Shown one piece after another: positions 57,016 to 64,000 of a stretch of DNA of 64,000 bases. The translations under genes and the position numbers were made by a program. Each line of letters begins with the position of its first letter. The stretch's first letter is position 1. This DNA comes from a virus, in the IMG/VR virus record IMGVR_UViG_3300032238_001058, positions 1-64,000 of that record; one strand, 5' to 3'. The notes under the pieces were generated by a model. The model made no database searches and had not been told where the DNA came from. It saw only the letters and a program-made list of their open reading frames with translations.

Positions 57016-57909
57016 ATGAACGGGCAAGCGCTTGCTGGTAAGTTTATGCAGCTTCAACAAAATGAATTGTTTAACGAATTTCAGGAAGGCCTGATGACGG
57101 GTGTCCCGGCAGGCTTGAGTCTTCTTGGTACAGATAATAGTTTGCCTCAGGTTGCTCTTCAGACTGTTGGTGCTGTTGCCGGCGGCTTTGGCATTGGCAT
57201 GTTAGGTAAATCTATCGGAGCAGCAATTGGAAAACGTCTTCATCCACAAGCTTTAAAAAACCAACAAGGACTTGGCGCAAGTTTTGGTAGGGTTGCCGGC
57301 CAACAAACACTTGCTCAAGGCGGTGCAGAAACATTGCGTTTTGCAAAAGGTCAAATCAAACAAGAGCTAAAACAACAAACTTCTTCTCAACTTCTCAATG
57401 AAGCATTGCAAAACCCACAGGCATTTGCAACTAAATATGGAGTTGACCCAGAAACATTTAAAAAATACCATACAGTTGTTGGTGCAACGGGACAAGCACG
57501 TGCTGGCCTAGAGACGCTTGAAAACATGTCGCCTGAACAACGCAAGCAAATGGGTGCTGCAGCACAAAAGTTAATGGATCAAGGCTTTAATCAAGTTGAA
57601 AATTTAATTAACGTACAAGCTGCTGCTTCCATGGACAATAACATTGCAAAAATGGCAATGCTTCAAAAAGGAACAGTAGTACCGGGCACTGACTTAGACC
57701 TTGGCCAAGCATTTGAATCATTGCTTAAAGAACCCAAAGCCATTACTGGAGAGCACGTTGGCCGTGCAGTAGGACGTTTTATTGGTGATGAAGTTGGGGT
57801 TGTAACAGGTATTGGGCTTACGGGTGCGTTAGCTGGAGCCCTTGGAATGAAGACAGAAAAAGACAAAAAGATTGAAGAGTTACAACAACAAGTTGGGCGG
57901 CGTTACTGA
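57016..57909 (+). CDS. Gly/Ala-rich putative virion protein
   Basis: 297 aa from ATG 57016. Glycine-zipper stretch AGGFGIGMLGKSIGAAIG near residue 60 and another near the end (VGVVTGIGLTGALAGALG), with helical Gln-rich parts between. Like the 19861 and 29801 proteins. Its last 30 nt overlap speD on the other strand. Confidence 0.65.
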   Translation: MNGQALAGKFMQLQQNELFNEFQEGLMTGVPAGLSLLGTDNSLPQVALQTVGAVAGGFGIGMLGKSIGAAIGKRLHPQALKNQQGLGASFGRVAGQQTLAQGGAETLRFAKGQIKQELKQQTSSQLLNEALQNPQAFATKYGVDPETFKKYHTVVGATGQARAGLETLENMSPEQRKQMGAAAQKLMDQGFNQVENLINVQAAASMDNNIAKMAMLQKGTVVPGTDLDLGQAFESLLKEPKAITGEHVGRAVGRFIGDEVGVVTGIGLTGALAGALGMKTEKDKKIEELQQQVGRRY

Positions 57910-58242
57910 TCGAGTTAACTCTTTTTCTTCCGCAGTTTTTGCTTTGAGTTTTGTTTTTAAAAACTCAGCTGCTCGATGTGTTTGTGTTGTATCGCCACAC
58001 GTATACAAGTCGATTGCTGCATACCCAATCTCTGGCCAGGTATGGATTGATGCATGGGACTCAGCCAATAAAGCAAGTAGTGTCACACCTTGTGGTTTAA
58101 ACTTCTCACCAATGATGCGAAGAATATTTGCCTTTGCCATAACAAGAGAAGCCTCAAGCAAACGTTGAAGCTCCTCATAGTCATTCAAGACCTTTGGATC
58201 ACAGTCATATAGATCCAGGATTAAATGGCGTCCGTTACTCAC
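57880..58242 (-). CDS. speD: S-adenosylmethionine decarboxylase proenzyme
   Basis: 120 aa, normal bacterial class. ESHASIHTWPE at 61-71 holds the Glu-Ser self-cleavage site that makes the pyruvoyl group, His67, and Cys82 (TCG). Supplies decarboxylated SAM for polyamine synthesis; common in cyanophages. ATGA overlap with the primase-helicase. Confidence 0.95.
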   Translation of the reverse strand: MSNGRHLILDLYDCDPKVLNDYEELQRLLEASLVMAKANILRIIGEKFKPQGVTLLALLAESHASIHTWPEIGYAAIDLYTCGDTTQTHRAAEFLKTKLKAKTAEEKELTRSVTPPNLLL

Positions 58243-60878
58243 ATCTCGGCAGGCATATCCTCTATCTTCGCATCATTAGCTTTGATTTTTACTGCACCAT
58301 AGAAAGCTCGGTACTCATCTGGGTTTGCAGCCAACTCAACAATCGAAGGATAATCTTCATATTTGCCGTTGCTGTCCCTAATTCCTATGTTATTGACACG
58401 AAGACCTGCCGTATTCTTCATGGTGTAGGCATTTAGTTTTAACTGGTGTTGAATGATGTCCATCAACAGCACTTCAAAACGAGCACGTGAAATAATACCT
58501 ACATTACAGCTACGACAGAACTCTGCATAACTTGGATACAACCATGTCCCCCAATTGATATAAACACCGGACCCACCACCTGCTGCAACCTTACAGTATC
58601 CAACAGGAGTTGAAGCATTTGGCTCAAACACAATCTTGTTATCAAGCCAATCAAGCATGGGGTTAGAACGTAGAGACTGTGCTTTCTCATACTTTTGAAA
58701 GAACGGTACATGTGTACTGGTTTCCATCAGAAGGGAACGCATGTCATCTTCACTCATATCCAGGACCCAATTAACAAGCCCTGGTAGCAATGGCGCAAAC
58801 ACACCCTGCGGATTCCCCTTGGCATCAAATTTAATTAGTTCTTTTTGCTCTGCTTGTCCACCTTCAAATGGACGATCGAACGGAATGGTGAGACGGCGAC
58901 GAGCAAGGCCAGAAGTATAGTCAGTTGATTGGATGGCTTCATTGGCAGTAATAATGACAACACCGTGGTACTGGAAGGGATCCATTGCATCTCCCTGATA
59001 TTTGCGCTCGGCACGAATCCAGTCACATCCTGTGATTGCTTTTAGTTTTGATACAGAGCCACCCCAACGGTCTGCATCCTGGAACAGCAACAGCTTTTTA
59101 TTAAAACAGTACGCAGCTTCAAACCTATTTTTTTCTAGGTTCTCCATATCAGTGGAGTAGCAATTTGCTTTACCAACCAATGCAACAGCAAGGTTTGCAT
59201 ACGTGGACTTACCTGATTTTCCTGGGCCTACAATCTCAAGAAACTTTTGGATTTCATAACGACCCAAGAGTGTTGCCCTTAGCCATGCCCGCAGCACTTG
59301 CGTACGATTCCAACTGTCATGTTGGGTATGCTTCAGCCATTGGACAATGGCTTCACAAGTAGCAGACGGATCATACTCATATGGCATTTGCTGAGTCATG
59401 TACATATTCCGTTTAAACGGAAGTAGTTCACGCGTTTCAACATTTAAAATGCCATTTGTAAATAACAAGTAGTCAGTGCCGTCATACCATTCACTAAATG
59501 CCAAGGCCGCTTGAAGTTGAATAAAAACGTCATTCATCATGTTTGACGTAAAACCCTTTGGAAGAAACTTGCCAAGCATTGTGAGGTCTTGACGAATCTT
59601 ACCCAGTGCTTCGATTTTTGTTAGGGGCGTCCAGACATGACAACGTGTGTCATAAATAAAGAATTGATTATGCGGCAAGCTGTACAACACGCCACCTTTG
59701 TATTTACCTAGAAGTACATCAACAATTTCAGAAGTAGACGGATTCCTTTTCCCATCTTTATCAGTGTTAACATCCTCACCCATGGCAATAGCATCTTCGA
59801 GTGAGTTTGCAATATGCCCAATGGTGGACATAGCTTGTTCTTCTTTTTCTTTTGGAATTGTTACAACCATCCCATCAGCGTCTTCAATGGCCTTCAGTGC
59901 TGCAGCCGCAGCCTCAAGCGTCTCATCATCTACACTCTCTGCCCGGTAGTCCTGGGGCACCACAAAGCCGTGCTCCTGGGCAGTCTGGATGAGCGTACCA
60001 ATACCACGACCACCGCCCTTGCTAAAGGAAAGCCACCGTTTGTGGCATTCACCTTCCCGATACTTATTCGACTGTTGTGACCAGTTATCCCAGTCATCTA
60101 GCAGGGATTCGTCTAAACTGTGGAGTGACTGACCGATCATGATCCAGATGTCATAATCGTCTGCAGCTTCCGAAGGCAAAGCCCACATTGCCTTGACGGC
60201 TAGCTTCATGTCACGGTCAACAGTGATCACACTGTGAACAACGCTGCTTGGCATTACGACACGACTGATCTCAGTCGAGGGGATTCCCTGCTTGACATTC
60301 TTGTTAATGATGGCTGTCAACAACCATTCCGGAAATTCAGGCAATTGCTGGGACCACTCAAACCCACAGTTTTCACCGGTAAAATACCCATCAGTTTCAG
60401 GGTGCAAACCCATTAACACACCTTGGTGTTTTTTCCACAGGATTTCAAGTTTTTCTTTGTCTTCTTCTGCATGCCACGTATATTTGTTACGCGCAAAATG
60501 CTTGTGTTTTTCTCGGTCTAACCGATATAGTTTCCGTTCACGTCCAATTTTGCCACTAAAAATTGTTAAGGTTGGTGGCAGTGCGTCTTGTAAGGGTAAT
60601 CCGGAGATGTCTTCGAGTAACTTGTAGACACTCGGGCCATCAACATCCACCCACACCAAACCATAAGGATGGTTGTAAACAGGCCCACCCAGTAGCCCGA
60701 TGGCTTTACAGTTTCCTGTAATGATTTCTTCTTCAATTTCTCGTACACTAAAAGGTTTGTTTTGCCAACCCGCAACATAAGGATCTTTGTTCCCACCTAA
60801 TGGGGTTAAGGGCCAATCAATGGGGATGTAGTCAAGACGAATTTCACCGGGCTTGAGGAGTTGTTGGTTTGCGTTCAT
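58239..60878 (-). CDS. P4-type DNA primase-helicase
   Basis: 879 aa. N-terminal PrimPol-like domain (YGLVWVDVDG, Asp78/Asp80), a primase C-terminal domain (DIWIMIGQSLHSLD) near residue 245, and a superfamily 3 helicase with GPGKSGKST (~residue 552), LLLFQDADRWGG (~597) and VIITANEAIQS. Primes and unwinds DNA at the fork. Confidence 0.9.
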   Translation of the reverse strand: MNANQQLLKPGEIRLDYIPIDWPLTPLGGNKDPYVAGWQNKPFSVREIEEEIITGNCKAIGLLGGPVYNHPYGLVWVDVDGPSVYKLLEDISGLPLQDALPPTLTIFSGKIGRERKLYRLDREKHKHFARNKYTWHAEEDKEKLEILWKKHQGVLMGLHPETDGYFTGENCGFEWSQQLPEFPEWLLTAIINKNVKQGIPSTEISRVVMPSSVVHSVITVDRDMKLAVKAMWALPSEAADDYDIWIMIGQSLHSLDESLLDDWDNWSQQSNKYREGECHKRWLSFSKGGGRGIGTLIQTAQEHGFVVPQDYRAESVDDETLEAAAAALKAIEDADGMVVTIPKEKEEQAMSTIGHIANSLEDAIAMGEDVNTDKDGKRNPSTSEIVDVLLGKYKGGVLYSLPHNQFFIYDTRCHVWTPLTKIEALGKIRQDLTMLGKFLPKGFTSNMMNDVFIQLQAALAFSEWYDGTDYLLFTNGILNVETRELLPFKRNMYMTQQMPYEYDPSATCEAIVQWLKHTQHDSWNRTQVLRAWLRATLLGRYEIQKFLEIVGPGKSGKSTYANLAVALVGKANCYSTDMENLEKNRFEAAYCFNKKLLLFQDADRWGGSVSKLKAITGCDWIRAERKYQGDAMDPFQYHGVVIITANEAIQSTDYTSGLARRRLTIPFDRPFEGGQAEQKELIKFDAKGNPQGVFAPLLPGLVNWVLDMSEDDMRSLLMETSTHVPFFQKYEKAQSLRSNPMLDWLDNKIVFEPNASTPVGYCKVAAGGGSGVYINWGTWLYPSYAEFCRSCNVGIISRARFEVLLMDIIQHQLKLNAYTMKNTAGLRVNNIGIRDSNGKYEDYPSIVELAANPDEYRAFYGAVKIKANDAKIEDMPAEM

Positions 60879-61063
60879 TGTGCTTCCTTGTTGTTTTGTA
60901 GTTCTACTTTAAAGTCTCGCTCGGCAAACATCCCTTCTTTCAAAATGGTAAATGCATGGAGGTGCATGTATGTAGGCAAGAGAAAACAATCTCCATCCAT
61001 CGCAGTTGTCATGCGATTTTGGAGCGTGCTCATCCACTCGCCTACGGAAACCGGGATTTCCAT
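60875..61063 (-). CDS. 62-aa conserved cyanophage protein
   Basis: MEIPVSVGEWMSTLQNRMTT, then LLPTYMHLHAFTILKEGMF; a small family I link to cyanophage replication regions. Coupled to the primase-helicase (ATGA). Confidence 0.7.
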   Translation of the reverse strand: MEIPVSVGEWMSTLQNRMTTAMDGDCFLLPTYMHLHAFTILKEGMFAERDFKVELQNNKEAQ

Positions 61064-61137
61064 AGGAGGCTTGACTTGTGTGTCTTCTTATCCTACGGCT
61101 GGCAATCCAGCCTCACCTTCAAATCGACATAAAATTA

Positions 61138-61317
61138 CTAAGTCTTATGGGACTCATCCAAAGTAGTAGGTTTGTTCTTATCTTCTTCATCCCATTCCTG
61201 CATTATTTGATTGTAGACATCTACAGGATCTCTTCTGCTTTCAATGCAAGATGAAGTTGCGACAGACCAAGCAATGCGCTTGCGTCGTTCCATTGGGTCA
61301 TCGATATTCCAGGGCAT
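61138..61317 (-). CDS. 59-aa hypothetical protein
   Basis: MPWNIDDPMERRKRIAWSV, then a short linker and acidic DEEDKNKPTT tail. Starts 3 nt after the nuclease stop, hence same operon. A GGCTGG/CCAGCC hairpin (61097-61112) lies after it. Confidence 0.6.
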   Translation of the reverse strand: MPWNIDDPMERRKRIAWSVATSSCIESRRDPVDVYNQIMQEWDEEDKNKPTTLDESHKT

Positions 61318-61320
61318 AAT

Positions 61321-62175
61321 TCAAATCAAATCAGGATCATACACATTGCAGCGTTCAATCTGACTGTAGTATTCTTCTACTACTTTCAACCAGTCACCCC
61401 TCAAAGAATCTAAAAACTTCCTGGAAATCTTAAAAACTTGAGTGCGAACAGGCGTTGACACCAGAATGGCTGCCTGCTGGACCCGCATACCAAGAGTCTG
61501 TTCAATCCCAAGGTCGTATGCAGCTAGTTGTTTGCAGGTTTTTTTAAATTTCATGTGCCCACCAAGGAGATCTCTCCATTCAGGCGATCCCTTCTCCAAG
61601 TCCTTGGGCCATTTCCTGCTATAAGGTTTGACACTGGTCTTTAAATCAGCCAGTGTCAGCTTGTTATTCACCACACCAATGATGTCAGGTGAGCCAACCC
61701 AAGCCCTGCCTTCCTCATCATGGGCCCACACCCTACCAATTCCATCATCTGATAAAGTGAATTGATGTTTGTCCAGTAGAGGAGTTTCTGCCCACAACAC
61801 CTCGTCAAACTGATCAAGAATCCCTGGCATACCAGCCCAAAAGTCCTGGTACTCTTCAGCAATCTCAGGGTTTTTATCCCCTTTTAGGTAACACTCCATG
61901 CCATAGTGGATAGCTGTACCACGTTCAGCAGCAGCTTCTTTAACACCTGGATTGTTTTTACTCCACATCTCCAGCTTCCGTTTGTTTGCTTCGGAGGCTG
62001 TTTCTGAAATTATGGTTGTGACCGATGGCGCCGGCCCAGTTACAAACGGGGTATGGTAATGTCGCTTTCCGTTAATTGTAATACGGGCGGGGCGGCTGTT
62101 CAGCTCCCGCATCAACTCTGGTTGCTCTTGATATTTCAGCGACCATGGATCGCCTGCTTCAATTTTAGCAACCAT
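61321..62175 (-). CDS. PD-(D/E)XK nuclease (RecB/Cas4-like)
   Basis: 284 aa. ERGTAIHYGMECYLKG near residue 85, the catalytic AWVGSPDIIGV...LADLKTSV (D, then DxK) near 155-180, and KTCKQLAAYDLG as the downstream Q-motif. An exonuclease of this kind helps recombination or host-DNA breakdown. First gene of the replication operon. Confidence 0.8.
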   Translation of the reverse strand: MVAKIEAGDPWSLKYQEQPELMRELNSRPARITINGKRHYHTPFVTGPAPSVTTIISETASEANKRKLEMWSKNNPGVKEAAAERGTAIHYGMECYLKGDKNPEIAEEYQDFWAGMPGILDQFDEVLWAETPLLDKHQFTLSDDGIGRVWAHDEEGRAWVGSPDIIGVVNNKLTLADLKTSVKPYSRKWPKDLEKGSPEWRDLLGGHMKFKKTCKQLAAYDLGIEQTLGMRVQQAAILVSTPVRTQVFKISRKFLDSLRGDWLKVVEEYYSQIERCNVYDPDLI

Positions 62176-62208
62176 TGACGGTTTTGTATATTACGATTAT
62201 CTTAACGC

Positions 62209-62331
62209 ATGTGTCAACAAGCTTGTATGGACGGTTTCAATTACGCCATTGCTTCCATCCTTGGGGCAATGCTAGTGGTCGTTAGCATGGATGCCTACTT
62301 GTTTTTCATGGAAGTTTTGTCGCGCAAGTGA
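62209..62331 (+). CDS. 40-aa single-pass membrane microprotein
   Basis: Short polar start, then YAIASILGAMLVVVSMDAYL, one transmembrane helix, and a basic end. GTGA overlap with hli suggests the two are made together at the thylakoid; that role is inference. Confidence 0.6.
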   Translation: MCQQACMDGFNYAIASILGAMLVVVSMDAYLFFMEVLSRK

Positions 62332-62543
62332 ACAACTTTCTTATCAAGGCCCACGGTTTGGTTGAGTGCATGACTACAATGCTGCCTGAATTAAAAAGTT
62401 GGGAACGCCACAAAAATCTGGATGATCACCTCTGGTATGCCGAACGCGTAAACGGACGCATTGCCATGCTTACCCTCACTACCCTTTTAATCTTGGAAGC
62501 TATCACCCATCAAAACGTTTGGGAGTTAATCCATGTCTTCTAA
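62328..62543 (+). CDS. hli: High-light-inducible protein (Hlip)
   Basis: 71 aa from GTG. ERVNGRIAMLTLTTLLILEA is the chlorophyll-binding helix with the ExxNxR motif. Hlips bind chlorophyll and protect photosystems; phage copies keep photosynthesis running during infection. The N-terminal ~40 residues are soluble. Confidence 0.9.
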   Translation: MNNFLIKAHGLVECMTTMLPELKSWERHKNLDDHLWYAERVNGRIAMLTLTTLLILEAITHQNVWELIHVF

Positions 62544-62694
62544 CTTGACACGTTTTTATTACGATGTAGATGAAGACTTACGCACTGGTTGTTTTCAAGG
62601 AAAAATATTTGAAGATGTTGAAACAATTGAAGCAGATGCGTTTGAGCAACAGCTAGTATCTAAAGATATTCCCTACACCAGAGTAGATATTTAA
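62533..62694 (+). CDS. 53-aa hypothetical protein
   Basis: MSSNLTRFYYDVDEDLRTGC, then FQGKIFEDVETIEAD; overlaps the hli stop by 11 nt, ends 2 nt before the next gene. Acidic, unknown. Confidence 0.65.
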   Translation: MSSNLTRFYYDVDEDLRTGCFQGKIFEDVETIEADAFEQQLVSKDIPYTRVDI

Positions 62695-62696
62695 CC

Positions 62697-63272
62697 ATGG
62701 CCGACTGGAAAAAATATTTTGACCCAATCAAGGTTCGTCTTGGAGCAAGGCAAACAGGTTTTGAAACAATCTTTAACTACCTTGATGACTTCAAAAATCC
62801 TGTAATTATTGAAACTGGTACGTACCGAGAGGAAAACAATTACACGGGTGATGGTTGCTCCACTTTACTTTTTGACAACTATGTTGATACTCATGGAGGC
62901 CAGTTGATCTCTATTGATATTGACCCCAATGCTTGTAGCCTGGCAAAGGACAGCACTAAACATGCCGAAGTAATTGAATGCGATTCGGTTGAGTATCTGA
63001 GCACACTCACTGGTTACTGCAACTTATTGTACTTAGATTCTTACAACATTACAGATTGGAATAATGATTGGGCTCCTGCCGCCCACCACTTAAAAGAATT
63101 GTTTGCAGCCAAAGATATTATTGGTCCCAATACTTTGATTGTTATTGATGACAACATTAAGACGCCAGATGGTCGCCGCCTTGGCAAAGGACGGTTAGTA
63201 TATGAACTAATGGAATCACTTGGCATTGAACCCTGGTTTGATTATTATCAGATTGGTTGGGTTTGGTGTTAG
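62697..63272 (+). CDS. SAM-dependent methyltransferase-like protein
   Basis: 191 aa. IIETGTYRE near residue 38, ISIDIDPNACSLAK near 80, and NLLYLDSYNITDW near 110 give a Rossmann methyltransferase core of the Methyltransf_24 type, often acting on sugars or small molecules. Target unknown. Confidence 0.7.
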   Translation: MADWKKYFDPIKVRLGARQTGFETIFNYLDDFKNPVIIETGTYREENNYTGDGCSTLLFDNYVDTHGGQLISIDIDPNACSLAKDSTKHAEVIECDSVEYLSTLTGYCNLLYLDSYNITDWNNDWAPAAHHLKELFAAKDIIGPNTLIVIDDNIKTPDGRRLGKGRLVYELMESLGIEPWFDYYQIGWVWC

Positions 63273-63369
63273 TATCCACACTTTCTTTGTAGCTTTAGTT
63301 GCTACATAATTAGTACATGCCCGGTTGTCAGCCATGTACATTGCACTAAGAACACCAAAGGAATCTGAA

Positions 63370-63576
63370 ATGGCTATTTCTAACCAAGTCAAAGAATCTA
63401 TTGAGCAAGCTGCCAGTCATTTGAGGGAAGCCTTGGCATTTGCATCCCGCACTGAGCATCCAATTACAATCAATACACTATCTGATTTGTTAATCCGTTT
63501 AGATTCAATTGAGCAGATGGATCAGATCATGCAAAAAATGGGGAACAAAAGTGAAAACTTACCGCACACCTTCTGA
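63370..63576 (+). CDS. Small helical hypothetical protein
   Basis: 68 aa from ATG 63370 (AGGA upstream); coiled LREALAFASRTEH, DSIEQMDQIMQKMG. The gap before it holds a TGTAGC/GCTACA hairpin (63288-63306). Confidence 0.6.
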   Translation: MAISNQVKESIEQAASHLREALAFASRTEHPITINTLSDLLIRLDSIEQMDQIMQKMGNKSENLPHTF

Positions 63577-63703
63577 GGCTGAACGCCTTGAAAAATACTT
63601 TGTTGATCTTGAGGGGAAGATTCCACTTCCCCCTAAGGATTGGGCGCGATCTTGCAAAGAATGTAGGTGGCTTAAACTGTTAACAGAAAAGAATAACAGT
63701 TGA
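63551..63703 (+). CDS. 50-aa hypothetical protein
   Basis: GTG 63551, VKTYRTPSEAERLEKYFVDL, then SCKECRWLKLL with CxxC. Overlaps the preceding gene by 26 nt and abuts the next. Perhaps metal-binding. Confidence 0.55.
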   Translation: MKTYRTPSEAERLEKYFVDLEGKIPLPPKDWARSCKECRWLKLLTEKNNS

Positions 63704-63991
63704 GTGGCTCAAGACGATAGTAAATACTCAAAACCCGAATTGCGTGAACGTATTAAAGATCGCGTAATGGATGGTTCTAAGGGTGGGAAGCCTGGGCAGT
63801 GGTCAGCCCGTAAGGCTCAGATTGTTGCGCAGGAATACAAAGAAGCAGGCGGTGGATACAAAGGAGGTAAAGGTGAAAACCAAAAGTCACTAGAGAAGTG
63901 GGGTGAGGAAAAGTGGCAAACCAAAGACGAATACGAAAAACGTTCTAAGGCTAAAACTGCGGCCAAGAGGCATAAAGATGGCAGCCGATAA
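63704..63991 (+). CDS. DUF5872-like protein
   Basis: 95 aa from GTG. GGKPGQWSARKAQIVAQEYK, GGGYKGGKGENQKSLEKWG mark a family found in cyanophages and algal viruses; very basic, function unknown. Confidence 0.75.
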   Translation: MAQDDSKYSKPELRERIKDRVMDGSKGGKPGQWSARKAQIVAQEYKEAGGGYKGGKGENQKSLEKWGEEKWQTKDEYEKRSKAKTAAKRHKDGSR

Positions 63992-64000
63992 AGCAATCCA
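63978..64000 (+). CDS. Possible start of the next gene (partial)
   Basis: ATG 63978 reads MAADKAI to the window edge, overlapping the previous stop by 14 nt. Too short to judge. Confidence 0.3.

Noticed and set aside
1-64000. Prophage or host chromosome
   Set aside because: No integrase, att-like ends, host housekeeping genes or rRNA; gene order is phage-like throughout.

Overview
The window reads as one contiguous piece of a lytic, tailed-phage genome that infects a cyanobacterium, most likely a picocyanobacterium of the Synechococcus/Cyanobium type. The evidence is a high-light-inducible protein (62328-62543), an S-adenosylmethionine decarboxylase (57880-58242), an NblA-like protein (43014-43316), a dCTP deaminase, and many small proteins of kinds I recognise from cyanophages. 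These sit around a terminase / portal / scaffold / major capsid module. I see no rRNA, integrase or CRISPR array. No tail sheath, tape measure or DNA polymerase was recognised here, so I do not assign a morphotype.

Layout. (1) 1-14.5 kb is almost all minus strand: about 40 short accessory genes, one tRNA-Leu(UAA), and a tandem array of paralogues at 5.6-7.4 kb. Genes here are either start/stop coupled, often with the same ATGACTGA overlap, or preceded by a stem-loop followed by an A/C-rich, Shine-Dalgarno-less leader. (2) 14.58-38.4 kb is plus strand: large and small virion proteins (several Gly/Ala-rich with glycine-zipper segments), a TerS candidate, TerL, portal, scaffold, major capsid protein, a second abundant structural protein, connectors, and two cell-wall enzymes (M15-like peptidase, GH104-like muramidase). 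(3) 38.4-44.5 kb is mixed: a minus-strand excisionase-like regulator, two HNH genes, a 737-aa putative virion protein, a GH24 endolysin and the NblA-like gene. (4) 44.5-46.9 kb is a minus-strand operon: dCTP deaminase, a divergent adenine-methyltransferase homologue, two unknowns and an HTH protein. (5) 47-52.9 kb is plus strand: two repeat-rich fibre proteins and a GH73+C39 wall hydrolase. (6) 52.9-56.9 kb is minus strand: small cyanophage proteins, a structural protein, two HNH proteins and a glycosyltransferase. A gene-free long inverted repeat with iteron-like motifs lies at 55.24-55.61 kb. (7) 57.9-62.2 kb is minus strand: speD, a P4-type primase-helicase and a PD-(D/E)XK nuclease. (8) 62.2-64 kb is plus strand: a membrane microprotein, hli, a methyltransferase and small genes running off the window.

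How it fits together: the 58-62 kb genes replicate and process DNA; dCTP deaminase feeds nucleotide synthesis; Hli, SpeD and possibly the NblA-like protein reshape host photosynthesis and stress physiology; the plus-strand block builds the particle; four separate muralytic proteins handle entry or lysis. Many late genes have a -10-like TAAAAT/TAGAAT/TATAAT box about 20-75 nt before the start, suggesting many individual promoters.

The least explained items are the stem-loop plus A/C-rich leader architecture of the left arm, the cassette-like gene array with conserved overlap junctions, the tRNA-Leu with a short variable loop, the iteron/inverted-repeat region, and the 539-nt out-of-frame overlap of portal and scaffold.
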